From contig JAFMIT010000028.1 in the NCBI GenBank assembly GCA_017853815.1, positions 1 to 15,595 on the forward strand: DNA of 15,595 nt, read 5' to 3'. This stretch comes from Actinomycetota bacterium. Lineage in GTDB: Bacteria; Actinomycetota; Actinomycetes; S36-B12; UBA5976. The notes under the pieces were generated by a model. The model was not told where the DNA came from. It did not search any database and was given only the letters and a program-made list of their open reading frames with translations. Shown here one piece after another: positions 1-6,366 of this stretch (its first letter is position 1; each line of letters begins with the position of its first letter). Made by a program: the position numbers and the translations under genes.

Positions 1-38
1 TGGTCTAAGTTCAGGTCGATCAGTGCGAACAGTGACAT
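1..38 (-). CDS. Possible 5' end of a gene leaving the left edge
   Basis: Reading leftwards on the minus strand, an ATG at 38-36 opens a frame beginning MSLFALIDLNLD that runs off the window edge without a stop. The hydrophobic, strand-like start looks like a real small-protein N-terminus. It would follow the small heat-shock gene on the same strand. No convincing Shine-Dalgarno sequence precedes it (the bases before the ATG are C-rich), so it would have to be leaderless or weakly initiated. Only 12 codons are visible and no family can be assigned. Chance is a fair alternative. Confidence 0.25.
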   Translation of the reverse strand, partial: MSLFALIDLNLD

Positions 39-156
39 GGGGGTATGACACTGCAGGCCGCTCGGTAAGCCGAACTCGCCCGACTCTAGGGGATGAACTA
101 CACGGTTGTCATTCGGTTTTTTGTTCGATTCCCAGCGACCTGCAGCTTGGCTTTCA

Positions 157-186
157 CATCAGTCACAGGAGACTCATCAGTCACAG
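157..186. repeat. Tandem pair of a 12-base direct repeat
   Basis: CATCAGTCACAG occurs at 157-168 and again at 175-186, an 18-base period, just beyond the stop codon of the small heat-shock gene. The rest of 39-188 shows no gene, no clear terminator and no RNA that I can support. The repeat may be a protein-binding pair or simple local duplication. Confidence 0.5.
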
Positions 187-188
187 AA

Positions 189-644
189 CTAATGAATCTC
201 AAGCAGCTTTTCGGCAGCCTTCACCGGGGCCTTGCTTTCCAAAGATATCTTCAAATTCCCATCGTTGAGACTGGCCTCTGTGATCTCTAGGCGATCAGAA
301 AGCAGGAACCGTTGGTGGAGAGTTTTGGTGATTGATTCGTCGACACCGTCTTTCGACGAAATAACCGTCTTTTCGCCGTCGATTAACAGCTCATCTCCAC
401 GGATTTTTACCTTCAGCTCAGATTTGTCAAAATCTTCGACAGCTACATCGATGACGTAATGCGAGTCATCAATCTGGCTCACTTTAGACATGGGGAACTC
501 ATGAAAGTGTTCCATCGCGGAGTCCCATTTTTCGGCCAGACCATCGAGGGTCTTGTCGAAACCGACGAACCAATCAGTGCCCGCTTCGAACATGTCATCG
601 AGCAGATTGCGGTAACGATTGGTCTTCACAAGTTGTGTTGACAT
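189..644 (-). CDS. hsp20: Small heat-shock protein, Hsp20/alpha-crystallin family, IbpA/phage-like
   Basis: This encodes a 151-residue ATP-independent holdase chaperone that would bind unfolding proteins in the cytoplasm and pass them to DnaK/ClpB. The alpha-crystallin domain spans about residues 50-140. It begins with the family's strand FPMSKVSQIDDSHYVIDVAV, continues with DELLIDGEK, and ends with a strand-turn-strand segment around RFLLSDRLEI and NDGNLKISLE. The tail LLEIH resembles the IxI-type anchor of IbpA. The 'N-terminal arm, then FP..., then short tail' layout resembles E. coli IbpA and cyanophage Hsp20 more than the usual Hsp18-type actinobacterial proteins; this is recall, not an alignment. 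The start ATG at 644-642 is preceded by a good ribosome site, GGAAGGAAG, on the minus strand. Neighbours are a tRNA gene, divergent, and a poorly defined left edge. The family call is firm; phage affinity is inference. Confidence 0.9.
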   Translation of the reverse strand: MSTQLVKTNRYRNLLDDMFEAGTDWFVGFDKTLDGLAEKWDSAMEHFHEFPMSKVSQIDDSHYVIDVAVEDFDKSELKVKIRGDELLIDGEKTVISSKDGVDESITKTLHQRFLLSDRLEITEASLNDGNLKISLESKAPVKAAEKLLEIH

Positions 645-662
645 GGCGTCACTCTTCCTTCC

Positions 663-689
663 GCCTCAAGCAAGACGATCTTGCGAGGC
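663..689 (-). promoter_or_regulatory. Inverted repeat in the hsp20 leader, next to the ribosome site
   Basis: On the minus strand GCCTC-GCAAG-ATCGT-CTTGC-TT-GAGGC forms a 10-bp stem with a two-base bulge and a 5-base loop. It ends immediately before the GGAAGGAAG ribosome site of hsp20. It could be an mRNA hairpin that affects translation or a repressor site. One arm on the plus strand, CCTCAAG, is close to half of the HspR box (ACTCAAG), but the partner half at the HspR spacing is missing. The rest of 645-795 holds a small GGGGTTACCCC palindrome (709-719) and no promoter I would defend. Confidence 0.4.
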
Positions 690-795
690 ACTGCTCACGC
701 TAGTTTCGGGGTTACCCCAGCGGTACGGGCTTTGGTCTCCACTTCTTCCAAGAATCAGCTACTAGTAAAGTCCGCGCCCGAGCCTTTGGGCTCAG

Positions 796-868
796 GCCGA
801 CTTGGCGCAATTGGTAGCGCACCGCACTTGTAATGCGGGGGTTAGGGGTTCAAGTCCCCTAGTCGGCT
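796..868 (+). tRNA. tRNA-Thr (anticodon UGU)
   Basis: The cloverleaf can be drawn completely. The acceptor stem is GCCGACT (796-802) with AGTCGGC (861-867), and the discriminator is T868. The D stem is GCGC/GCGC (805-808, 817-820). The anticodon stem is CCGCA/TGCGG (822-826, 834-838) around loop CTTGTAA, so the anticodon TGT (829-831) reads ACA codons. The variable loop is GGGTT, and the T stem AGGGG/CCCCT encloses TTCAAGT. The 3' CCA is not encoded. A small hairpin GAGCC-TTTG-GGCTC (780-793) lies directly 5' of the mature end, perhaps a feature of the precursor. No terminator follows, so read-through toward the permease gene is possible. Confidence 0.97.
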
Positions 869-884
869 CAAACTGACAGCTCGA

Positions 885-918
885 ATGACGAAAAACCGTT
901 ATTGCGAATAATTTGCAG
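885..918 (+). promoter_or_regulatory. Putative promoter overlapped by a Nur-box-like nickel operator
   Basis: A -10 hexamer AATAAT (907-912, five of six to TATAAT) lies 16 bases after a -35-like ATGACG (885-890). TTGCGA-N5-TTGCAG (902-918) overlaps the -10. It fits the published Streptomyces Nur box, tTGCaa-N5-ttGCAA, at ten of twelve positions, including every core TGC/GCA base. Nur is a Fur-family repressor that binds with nickel. A further TTGCAA lies at 930-935. A repressor here would block RNA polymerase when nickel is ample, which suits a nickel importer. The match was made by eye; no genome-wide scan was possible. Confidence 0.5.
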
Positions 919-947
919 GTAGTAGCCACTTGCAATACCGTCAAGGC

Positions 948-2102
948 ATGAGTTTGACCGAAGAACGCACCTCGCTGCGGCATCATTTGAAGTTCAGCCG
1001 TGAGGAATTGCCCGCACTCTTCGGAGTTCTTGGCACGGTTCTCTTCTTGCACATTGCAGGCTGGGGGCTCTTCATCTACTACAACTCCGACCCTGCCTAC
1101 GCGACGATCACCGATAGCAGTGGAGCGTTGATCTACGCCGGCGCCGGCGCACTGGCGTACAGCTTCGGACTTCGCCACGCTTTCGACGCTGACCACATCA
1201 GCGCCATCGACGACACCACCCGCCTGATGCTCGCCAAAGGCAAAAAGCCACTCGGCGTCGGCCTCTTCTTTTCGCTTGGTCACTCAACCATCGTGCTTGG
1301 ACTCTCGATCTTCATCGCGTTTGCGGCCAAGCGTGCTGCAGAATTCCAATCTGACTTTGCAGAAACCGGCGGCATCATCGGCGCATCTGTGTCCGCCTTC
1401 TTCTTGTATCTCGTCGGCATTCTCAATCTCGTCATTCTGATCGGCGTTATCAAAGTGTGGAAGGCCGCGAAATCGGGAAAGTTCTCACACGAGCATCTAG
1501 AAGAACTGCTCAATGAGCGTGGACTAATGCGCCGCATTTTTCGCGGCAAGTTCGCGAAAGGCTTCGATCACTCTTGGCAGCTCTACCCCATCGGTGTCCT
1601 CTTCGGCCTCGGGTTTGATACTGCAACCGAAGTTGGATTGTTAGCACTATCCGCTACCGCCGCTGTCGGCACAGTCGGCGGAACTTTGCCGCCACTCGCC
1701 ATCATTGCGCTTCCGCTTATTTTTGCTGCCGGAATGTCACTCATGGATGCTCTCGATGGCATCTTTATGACGAAGGCGTACTCCTGGACGTTTACGAGTC
1801 CGCTGCGCAAGATTTACTACAACATCACGACAACTGGAATCTCTGTTTTCGTCGCGCTGGTCATCGGCACGATTCAACTTGTCGGTGTGCTCGCCAACAA
1901 AACTGATATCGAAAACCTTCCAGTGTTCAATCTCATCGCCTCAATTGATCTCGGCGGCGTTGGCTATTTCATTGTGGCTTCTTTTGTTGCCGCGTGGGTG
2001 GTTTCTGTTGGCATCTGGAAACTCGGCAAGTACGAAACCCGCTACTCCCAGGGAATCGAAGAACTTGAACATTCGCACACAGAGCTAAAACTCAGTGACT
2101 AG
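948..2102 (+). CDS. NiCoT-family nickel/cobalt permease
   Basis: This is a polytopic membrane protein of 384 residues that would import Ni2+ and/or Co2+ using the membrane potential (TC 2.A.52). The family signature RHAFDADHI (residues 76-84), which holds the metal-selecting His/Asp residues, is intact. So are LFFSLGHSTIV (107-117), LGFDTATE (221-228) and AGMSLMDALDG (261-271). Hydrophobic segments alternate with a charged cytoplasmic loop rich in Lys/Arg/His/Glu near 170-206; the family has eight membrane helices. The reading frame is open from a TTG at 930, but that codon sits inside a possible operator repeat, only about 11 bases from the predicted transcript start. I prefer ATG 948; TTG 954, which has AAGG seven bases upstream, is also possible. 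The Nur-like operator argues for nickel, perhaps for Ni-superoxide dismutase, urease or hydrogenase encoded elsewhere. Confidence 0.93.
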   Translation: MSLTEERTSLRHHLKFSREELPALFGVLGTVLFLHIAGWGLFIYYNSDPAYATITDSSGALIYAGAGALAYSFGLRHAFDADHISAIDDTTRLMLAKGKKPLGVGLFFSLGHSTIVLGLSIFIAFAAKRAAEFQSDFAETGGIIGASVSAFFLYLVGILNLVILIGVIKVWKAAKSGKFSHEHLEELLNERGLMRRIFRGKFAKGFDHSWQLYPIGVLFGLGFDTATEVGLLALSATAAVGTVGGTLPPLAIIALPLIFAAGMSLMDALDGIFMTKAYSWTFTSPLRKIYYNITTTGISVFVALVIGTIQLVGVLANKTDIENLPVFNLIASIDLGGVGYFIVASFVAAWVVSVGIWKLGKYETRYSQGIEELEHSHTELKLSD

Positions 2103-2111
2103 GACCATAAA

Positions 2112-2143
2112 ACAATGGGCGCGGTAAACACCGCGCCCATTGT
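2112..2143. terminator. Bidirectional intrinsic terminator
   Basis: ACAATGGGCGCGGT pairs perfectly with ACCGCGCCCATTGT, giving a 14-bp GC-rich stem with the four-base loop AAAC. It lies between the convergent permease (stop 2102) and pullulanase (stop 2158). The minus-strand transcript has a TTTT tail and the plus-strand transcript only CTTATCT, so it should work best for the pullulanase mRNA. Confidence 0.9.
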
Positions 2144-2157
2144 CTTATCTGTTCGTG

Positions 2158-4740
2158 TTACAGGTACAGCACCATGGTGGACTGCGCCGGCACTGACACA
2201 CTTCCAGTTTTCACTGGAAGCGTCTTCAGAACTTTCGTTCCCGCTGCCGTTGAATTAACAACAATCTTCCACGCACCCTTGACAGGCAGCGTCACAGCGC
2301 GAGCACCCGTGCCAGCGTTGTGAGCTACCACGATCGTCTTCCAGCTGTCGCCGAGCGATTTGCCGTCAATCTTGTAGGCAATCACGGAATCGGTCGTTGA
2401 CAAGAACTTCAAGCGAGCTTTGATGGTCGCCGCAGACGACATCCGGAAAGCGGCGTGCGCTTTGCGAATGGCGAGCAGACCCTTGAAGTAGTTCACCGTC
2501 GAGGCGTTCGACACTCGCGAAGTCCACTTCAAGGAGTTCACAGCATCACTTGAGTTGTAGCTGTTGTCATTGCCGTTCTTAGAACGCATGAACTCCTGAC
2601 CAGCGTGAATGAATGGCATACCCTGGCTGAGAATCACGATGGAGCTCGCCAAACGGTGAACCTTGGTGATGCTCGCTGCAGATGCTTGACCGTTGCTGAG
2701 GCTGCCCTTGAGCTTGTCATACAGCGTCAAGTTGTCATGGGCCTCAACGTAGTTCACGGACTGACCAGGTGCGATCAGACCCCATGAACCCGAAACGGAC
2801 GGGCTGTACAAAGTGTTGCCCACGATACCGACCTGCACTTGTTGCTTGGCCGAGTACTTGCCAGACGCCCAACCAGTGTCGGTGCGCTGAAATACGGAAC
2901 CCTTGATGCCATCGCGAATTCCGTCATTGAACATGCCAATACCTGCAAGTTTTGAAGCGTTCGGCTGCGCCGCCTTATCACTCGCCGGCAACGCACCCAT
3001 GACCCAGCCTTCGCCGATCACAAGGATGGTTGGATCAATCGCGGTGAGCGCTGCCCGAACCTGTTGCATCGTTGTGACGTCGTGAATGCCCATCAGGTCA
3101 AAACGGAAACCATCAAGCTTGTACTCAGAAGCCCAGTACGAAATGGATTCGACAATGAACTTGCGCATCATGGGACGTTCTGAAGCAGTTTCGTTTCCGA
3201 CACCAGTGCCGTTTGCGTACGAGCCGTCAGCGTTCTTGCGGAAGAAGTAGCCAGGTACCAACTTCTCGAAGCTGTGTGCTGCAGCATTGAACACGTGGTT
3301 GTACACGACGTCCATGATGACGCGAAGCTTGCGGCCATGCAGGTACTGAACTGTCTGCTTCAGCTCTGTAATGCGGTTGGTTGGGTTGGTTGGCTGCGTT
3401 GAGTAGCTACCTTCTGGCACGTTGTAGTTCTGTGGGTCATAGCCCCAGTTGAACTGCGTATTCAGATTTTCGTCCACCGTCTTGTAGTCGTAAATGGGAA
3501 GCAACTGCACGTGAGTCACACCCAGATCAACAATGGCGTCCACACCGGTCTTTGACTTGCCGTCTGGCGTCTTGGTGCCAGCTTCAGTGAGACCAAGGAA
3601 CTTGCCCTTGTGAGCTGTGGAAATGCCGCTCGAAGCATCCATTGACAAGTCGCGAACGTGTAGTTCGTAGAAAGTCGCATCGGTTGGCTTGCCGCTGAAG
3701 GCAGGACGAGCCGAAGTCAAGAATCCATCCGGATTCGTGCGCGCGAGATCGACAACGACACCGCGAACACCGTTAACGGTCGCTGCGCGAACGTAGGGAT
3801 CGACTGCCTCATTGGTCACGCCGCCCACATCTACTCGGTAGGTGTAGATGGTGCCGTGCTGGTCACCGTCAAGTGTGTACGTCCAGGTGCCCTTGGTGCT
3901 CTTGGTCATGGCATACGCGACTGGAACTGCATCAGCTGAAGCAGACGGATAAATCAGGATTTCTGCTGTTGTTGCAGTCGGTGCCCACAAACGGAAGTCA
4001 GTCTTAGCTGCCGAGTAAGTATTACCAAGGTCGCTACCTTCGTAATTGAACTGGGCATTGAACTCAGTCGAATTCATCACGTTGCCAATTGCCACCGTCT
4101 GCGAACCGTACGTTGGATGTGACAACGTGTAAGAGCTCGTGAGCGACAACGACTGGTCGGTTGTCAGGCTGAGGTTCGTGCCGGAGGCGCCACCACCAAC
4201 GACAGCCACGCTCGTGACCACAGGATTACCTGAACCAGTCAAGGTGAAGTCATTCGCACCTGCCACCACGGTCAGACTCTTGTTGAGTTGGACAGTGATT
4301 TTGTTAAGCGAATCAAGCGAAGCACTCACGATTTTGGGGTCCGAATTCGGCTGGGTGTAGTTGATGGTGGGATCCGCCTGCATCAGCCAAATTTCGGCCT
4401 CACCAGGAGCTTTGAAAGTGGTAATGAAGCGATCTGCGCTGACGTCTTTTGCCCACGCGTTGGTGCGAACAATGAAGCCAATCTTTTTGTCTGCGGCAGT
4501 GGTGGGCACATCCCAGGTTCCAACCTTGCCGTAGGCGTCAGTACCAGTGAACTCATAAGCCGCACCGGTGTTAGAAACATCGCCCCAAAGCCACATATTC
4601 CAGCCGGTGTAGTTGCCATCGAAGCGCTGGTAGTGAACCGTGACCTTTGTGGTCGCTGGTAGAGCATCGGCCGGCATGCTGGTGAAAACCATCACCGATG
4701 CCAGGGCGGATGCAAGTGCTGTAAATACGCGAACGCGCAT
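2158..4740 (-). CDS. pulA: Secreted type I pullulanase (GH13, alpha-1,6 debranching)
   Basis: This 860-residue enzyme hydrolyses alpha-1,6 bonds of pullulan, glycogen or starch. A signal peptide (basic MRVR, hydrophobic core, ADA cleavage site near residue 26) sends it out of the cell; no sortase motif or membrane anchor is seen. Domains in order: a CBM41-like starch-binding domain (about 31-125, with YQRFDGNYTGWNMWLWG); a beta-rich linker domain (about 133-225); a CBM48-like domain (about 240-330, DFRLWAP); and the GH13 barrel. The type I pullulanase signature FNWGYDP is at 430-436. Region I, DVVYNHV, is at 477-483. The nucleophile is D548 in GFRFDLMG, the acid/base E577 in VIGEGW, and the transition-state Asp D669 in VEAHDN. 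All are intact. The start is set by a strong GGAGGGAG ribosome site just upstream of ATG 4740; an in-frame ATG seven codons earlier would spoil the signal peptide and has no such site. It probably feeds maltodextrins to an importer. Confidence 0.95.
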   Translation of the reverse strand: MRVRVFTALASALASVMVFTSMPADALPATTKVTVHYQRFDGNYTGWNMWLWGDVSNTGAAYEFTGTDAYGKVGTWDVPTTAADKKIGFIVRTNAWAKDVSADRFITTFKAPGEAEIWLMQADPTINYTQPNSDPKIVSASLDSLNKITVQLNKSLTVVAGANDFTLTGSGNPVVTSVAVVGGGASGTNLSLTTDQSLSLTSSYTLSHPTYGSQTVAIGNVMNSTEFNAQFNYEGSDLGNTYSAAKTDFRLWAPTATTAEILIYPSASADAVPVAYAMTKSTKGTWTYTLDGDQHGTIYTYRVDVGGVTNEAVDPYVRAATVNGVRGVVVDLARTNPDGFLTSARPAFSGKPTDATFYELHVRDLSMDASSGISTAHKGKFLGLTEAGTKTPDGKSKTGVDAIVDLGVTHVQLLPIYDYKTVDENLNTQFNWGYDPQNYNVPEGSYSTQPTNPTNRITELKQTVQYLHGRKLRVIMDVVYNHVFNAAAHSFEKLVPGYFFRKNADGSYANGTGVGNETASERPMMRKFIVESISYWASEYKLDGFRFDLMGIHDVTTMQQVRAALTAIDPTILVIGEGWVMGALPASDKAAQPNASKLAGIGMFNDGIRDGIKGSVFQRTDTGWASGKYSAKQQVQVGIVGNTLYSPSVSGSWGLIAPGQSVNYVEAHDNLTLYDKLKGSLSNGQASAASITKVHRLASSIVILSQGMPFIHAGQEFMRSKNGNDNSYNSSDAVNSLKWTSRVSNASTVNYFKGLLAIRKAHAAFRMSSAATIKARLKFLSTTDSVIAYKIDGKSLGDSWKTIVVAHNAGTGARAVTLPVKGAWKIVVNSTAAGTKVLKTLPVKTGSVSVPAQSTMVLYL

Positions 4741-4848
4741 GAAACTCCCTCCAGAGTTCATTCAGGAATAGACCTAATGTAACGGGCAGAATCTTTGATT
4801 CCGAGTCCGTAACCATTGCGTTATCAAATGCTCACACGGCAGCTGTGG
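4741..4848 (-). promoter_or_regulatory. Pullulanase upstream region
   Basis: This 108-base gap separates the pullulanase from the upstream same-strand DUF2786 gene. It holds the pullulanase ribosome site (plus-strand 4745-4752, CTCCCTCC), a small GAATC-AAA-GATTC hairpin, and an inverted TAAC-N6-GTTA (4810-4823) that might be an operator half-site pair. There is no terminator for the DUF2786 gene and no clear -35/-10 pair, so I cannot say whether the genes share a transcript. Confidence 0.3.
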
Positions 4849-5685
4849 CTACGGGGCGATTTGCCCAGAAGGGCCCGGGATTGCGCTCTGACGACCAATC
4901 TGCGCGCGGCGGCCAGCCTCTCGTCCGGCGATGGTTGCGGAACCTCCACTGCCACGAGATCCTGCCCCCGAATAGCCACCCCAGGTTCCTCGAGCTTGGG
5001 ATTCTCGGCGGTGGTAATCCTTGATTTCTTTCTGCTTGTCACGAAGCACAACCGCAGTCGACAGGAGTGCTGCTCGATTATCAGCTTGCTCCGAGTTGGC
5101 TTGCTCCGCTGCAGTGCGAGCCGCCACTGCTTCATCTCGGGCCGCTTGGACGCGCTGGGATATCGATGCCGTGAAGCCGGCATAGAACGCTCCCCTGGCA
5201 GTCAGGGCAGTGTGTTGTTTGCGCACAGGCACTTTGCGGCCGCGCCTGTCGGTCTGATGACCGACGTAGGTGTCGCCCTTCCACTCTGCATTGCGGATCC
5301 AGGCCGTGCCCATGGCGACCATCTGGGTCGCGAGCGAATTGAAGAGAACCTCAGTGACATCTATGTCGCTCGGCATGCCGTAAGCGATCACGTAGGTTGA
5401 ATTGTGCGCAATGTCGACCTGACAGTCGTTGGCATGCGCTAAGCCAATAAACAATGCGATCAAGTGCCGGTTGGCTCGCGAACGAAGTTCACCAATCTGA
5501 ATAGTTTTCGTGATCGGTTGCTGGCGCGCTTCGCGACGGTCAGTCGCCGCCCGCGCCATCGCCAAATCCACTGACGCCAATGTTGCGAGAGCCTGGGCTT
5601 TGGCGAGAAATGCTTCGGCTTCATGCTGATTGTCTGTCCGCTCAGCCATAGCCAGCAGTGCCGATATTTTGGTCAACGTGCTCAT
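4849..5685 (-). CDS. DUF2786-domain protein
   Basis: The function is unknown. The protein has 278 residues. Residues 1-45 (KISALLAMAERTDNQHEAEA and following helices) match the DUF2786 pattern. A conserved-looking middle region (about 60-180) contains aromatic and charged residues. A helical Ala/Glu/Gln-rich stretch that may be a coiled coil follows (about 175-230). The tail (231-278) is low-complexity, rich in Gly, Ser and Arg. The start is ATG 5685, which overlaps the stop of the metallohydrolase gene as ATGA; an open frame continues 11 codons further upstream but is not needed. The overlap implies translational coupling, so the two proteins probably act together. There is no signal peptide or membrane segment. 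The Gly/Arg-rich tail would suit nucleic-acid binding, but that is a guess. Confidence 0.85.
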   Translation of the reverse strand: MSTLTKISALLAMAERTDNQHEAEAFLAKAQALATLASVDLAMARAATDRREARQQPITKTIQIGELRSRANRHLIALFIGLAHANDCQVDIAHNSTYVIAYGMPSDIDVTEVLFNSLATQMVAMGTAWIRNAEWKGDTYVGHQTDRRGRKVPVRKQHTALTARGAFYAGFTASISQRVQAARDEAVAARTAAEQANSEQADNRAALLSTAVVLRDKQKEIKDYHRRESQARGTWGGYSGAGSRGSGGSATIAGREAGRRAQIGRQSAIPGPSGQIAP

Positions 5686-6185
5686 GCAGACTTCACCGCA
5701 CTCACTTCGACCCCACACGAATCGAACGCAGCAGTCAGCAACAAACCCGCCTCAGGGCCGATTCGCAAACTCACGAGCTGGATATAAGCCGAGGCGAACT
5801 CTGGCCCATGGGCTGCCACGGTCGGCTGCGAGTTGGCCAGTACATGATGCGCAAGTTCATGGAGGACGACAAGTTCTCGCATCGCCCATTCGCTTCCAGT
5901 CGGAATCGCAATCGTGGCGGTCTCGTATTCGTAGTGAGCCATGGAATCGCTGGCCCTGCGACGTACATGAACAGGTGGCAGATAGCCCCAGATCTGCGCC
6001 ACGCGGTGATCTGCAAGCACGCTTGCAACGTAGGTTCGCACATCCGAAAGCGTTGTGAAGGCGAGTTCGGATGGCGGAGTCAACTGCGATCCGAAGAAAT
6101 CGATGCGCTCTCCGGCTCGCGAAAGCGCGGAGGTGACTTGTTGCTCGGCCGCGTACACCCGACTCCGCAACACATCCCTGCTCAT
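5682..6185 (-). CDS. HExxH metallohydrolase (TIGR04338-like), partner of DUF2786 protein
   Basis: This is a 167-residue putative zinc-dependent hydrolase or peptidase. The zinc motif HELAHH is at residues 109-114 (H109, E110, H113). AAHGPEF at 124-130 offers a third ligand, H126, in a layout like SprT/WSS1-type metalloproteases (HExxH, short helix, HGxxF). Residues 1-100 contain a helix followed by a mixed alpha/beta part with the strand YEYETATIAIP before the active-site helix. From memory, actinobacteria carry a family of such small HExxH proteins (TIGR04338) next to DUF2786 genes, which fits this pair exactly. The start ATG 6185 has only a weak AGG-type site about a dozen bases upstream, so initiation may be leaderless. 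It is divergent from the sugar ATPase. The substrate is unknown. Confidence 0.85.
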   Translation of the reverse strand: MSRDVLRSRVYAAEQQVTSALSRAGERIDFFGSQLTPPSELAFTTLSDVRTYVASVLADHRVAQIWGYLPPVHVRRRASDSMAHYEYETATIAIPTGSEWAMRELVVLHELAHHVLANSQPTVAAHGPEFASAYIQLVSLRIGPEAGLLLTAAFDSCGVEVSAVKSA

Positions 6186-6298
6186 GGGCGCGGATTCTGC
6201 CTGTTCTTCACGACTCTTCTCGAAGGGCGCGCACTAGTCCCGAGCTAGCCCTACCTCTTGCACCTGCGTTCCACTAGGCTTGCCCCACAACTAAACAC

Positions 6299-6366
6299 GG
6301 TTGCGAGAGCAACCACCCTCTACAACGGATCGTCTGGCACGTACCTGCCAGTGGAAGGAAATAATC
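6299..6366 (+). promoter_or_regulatory. Structured 5' leader of the sugar ATPase gene, msiK RNA motif candidate
   Basis: Two hairpins precede the start codon. GGTTGC-GAGA-GCAACC (6299-6314) is a perfect 6-bp stem with a GNRA tetraloop. CTGGCA-CGTACC-TGCCAG (6334-6351) is a perfect 6-bp stem that ends two bases before the GGAAGGA ribosome site (6353-6359). Rfam holds an 'msiK' motif found in 5' leaders of actinobacterial msiK genes, and this leader is in the right place in the right clade. I cannot verify the consensus from memory. A possible -10, TAGGCT (6275-6280), lies upstream, without a convincing -35. The remainder of 6186-6298 shows nothing else definite. Confidence 0.55.

Noticed and set aside
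128..145. TTCGATTCCC, a T-arm-like string hinting at a tRNA remnant or att site
   Set aside because: The required opposite T-stem is absent, no acceptor stem is found, and it does not match the 3' end of the tRNA-Thr in the window.
650..670. HspR (HAIR) box controlling hsp20
   Set aside because: Only one half, CCTCAAG, is close to consensus; the partner half at seven-base spacing is missing. No CIRCE element is seen either.
690..760. SigH- or SigB-type stress promoter for hsp20 (GGAAG-N18-GTA; GGGGTAAC)
   Set aside because: Both matches are partial and the matching -35 or -10 partners are not at convincing spacing.
930..947. TTG at 930 as start of the nickel permease
   Set aside because: It gives the longest frame but lies within a TTGCAA repeat about 11 bases from the likely transcript start. 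ATG 948 or TTG 954 fit better; not excluded.
792..1283. 163-codon minus-strand open frame over the tRNA and permease gene
   Set aside because: It runs through the tRNA and is antisense to the permease signature motif; a compositional shadow.
4288..4662. 124-codon plus-strand open frame inside the pullulanase gene
   Set aside because: It is antisense to the CBM41-like domain and linker domain, with no independent support.
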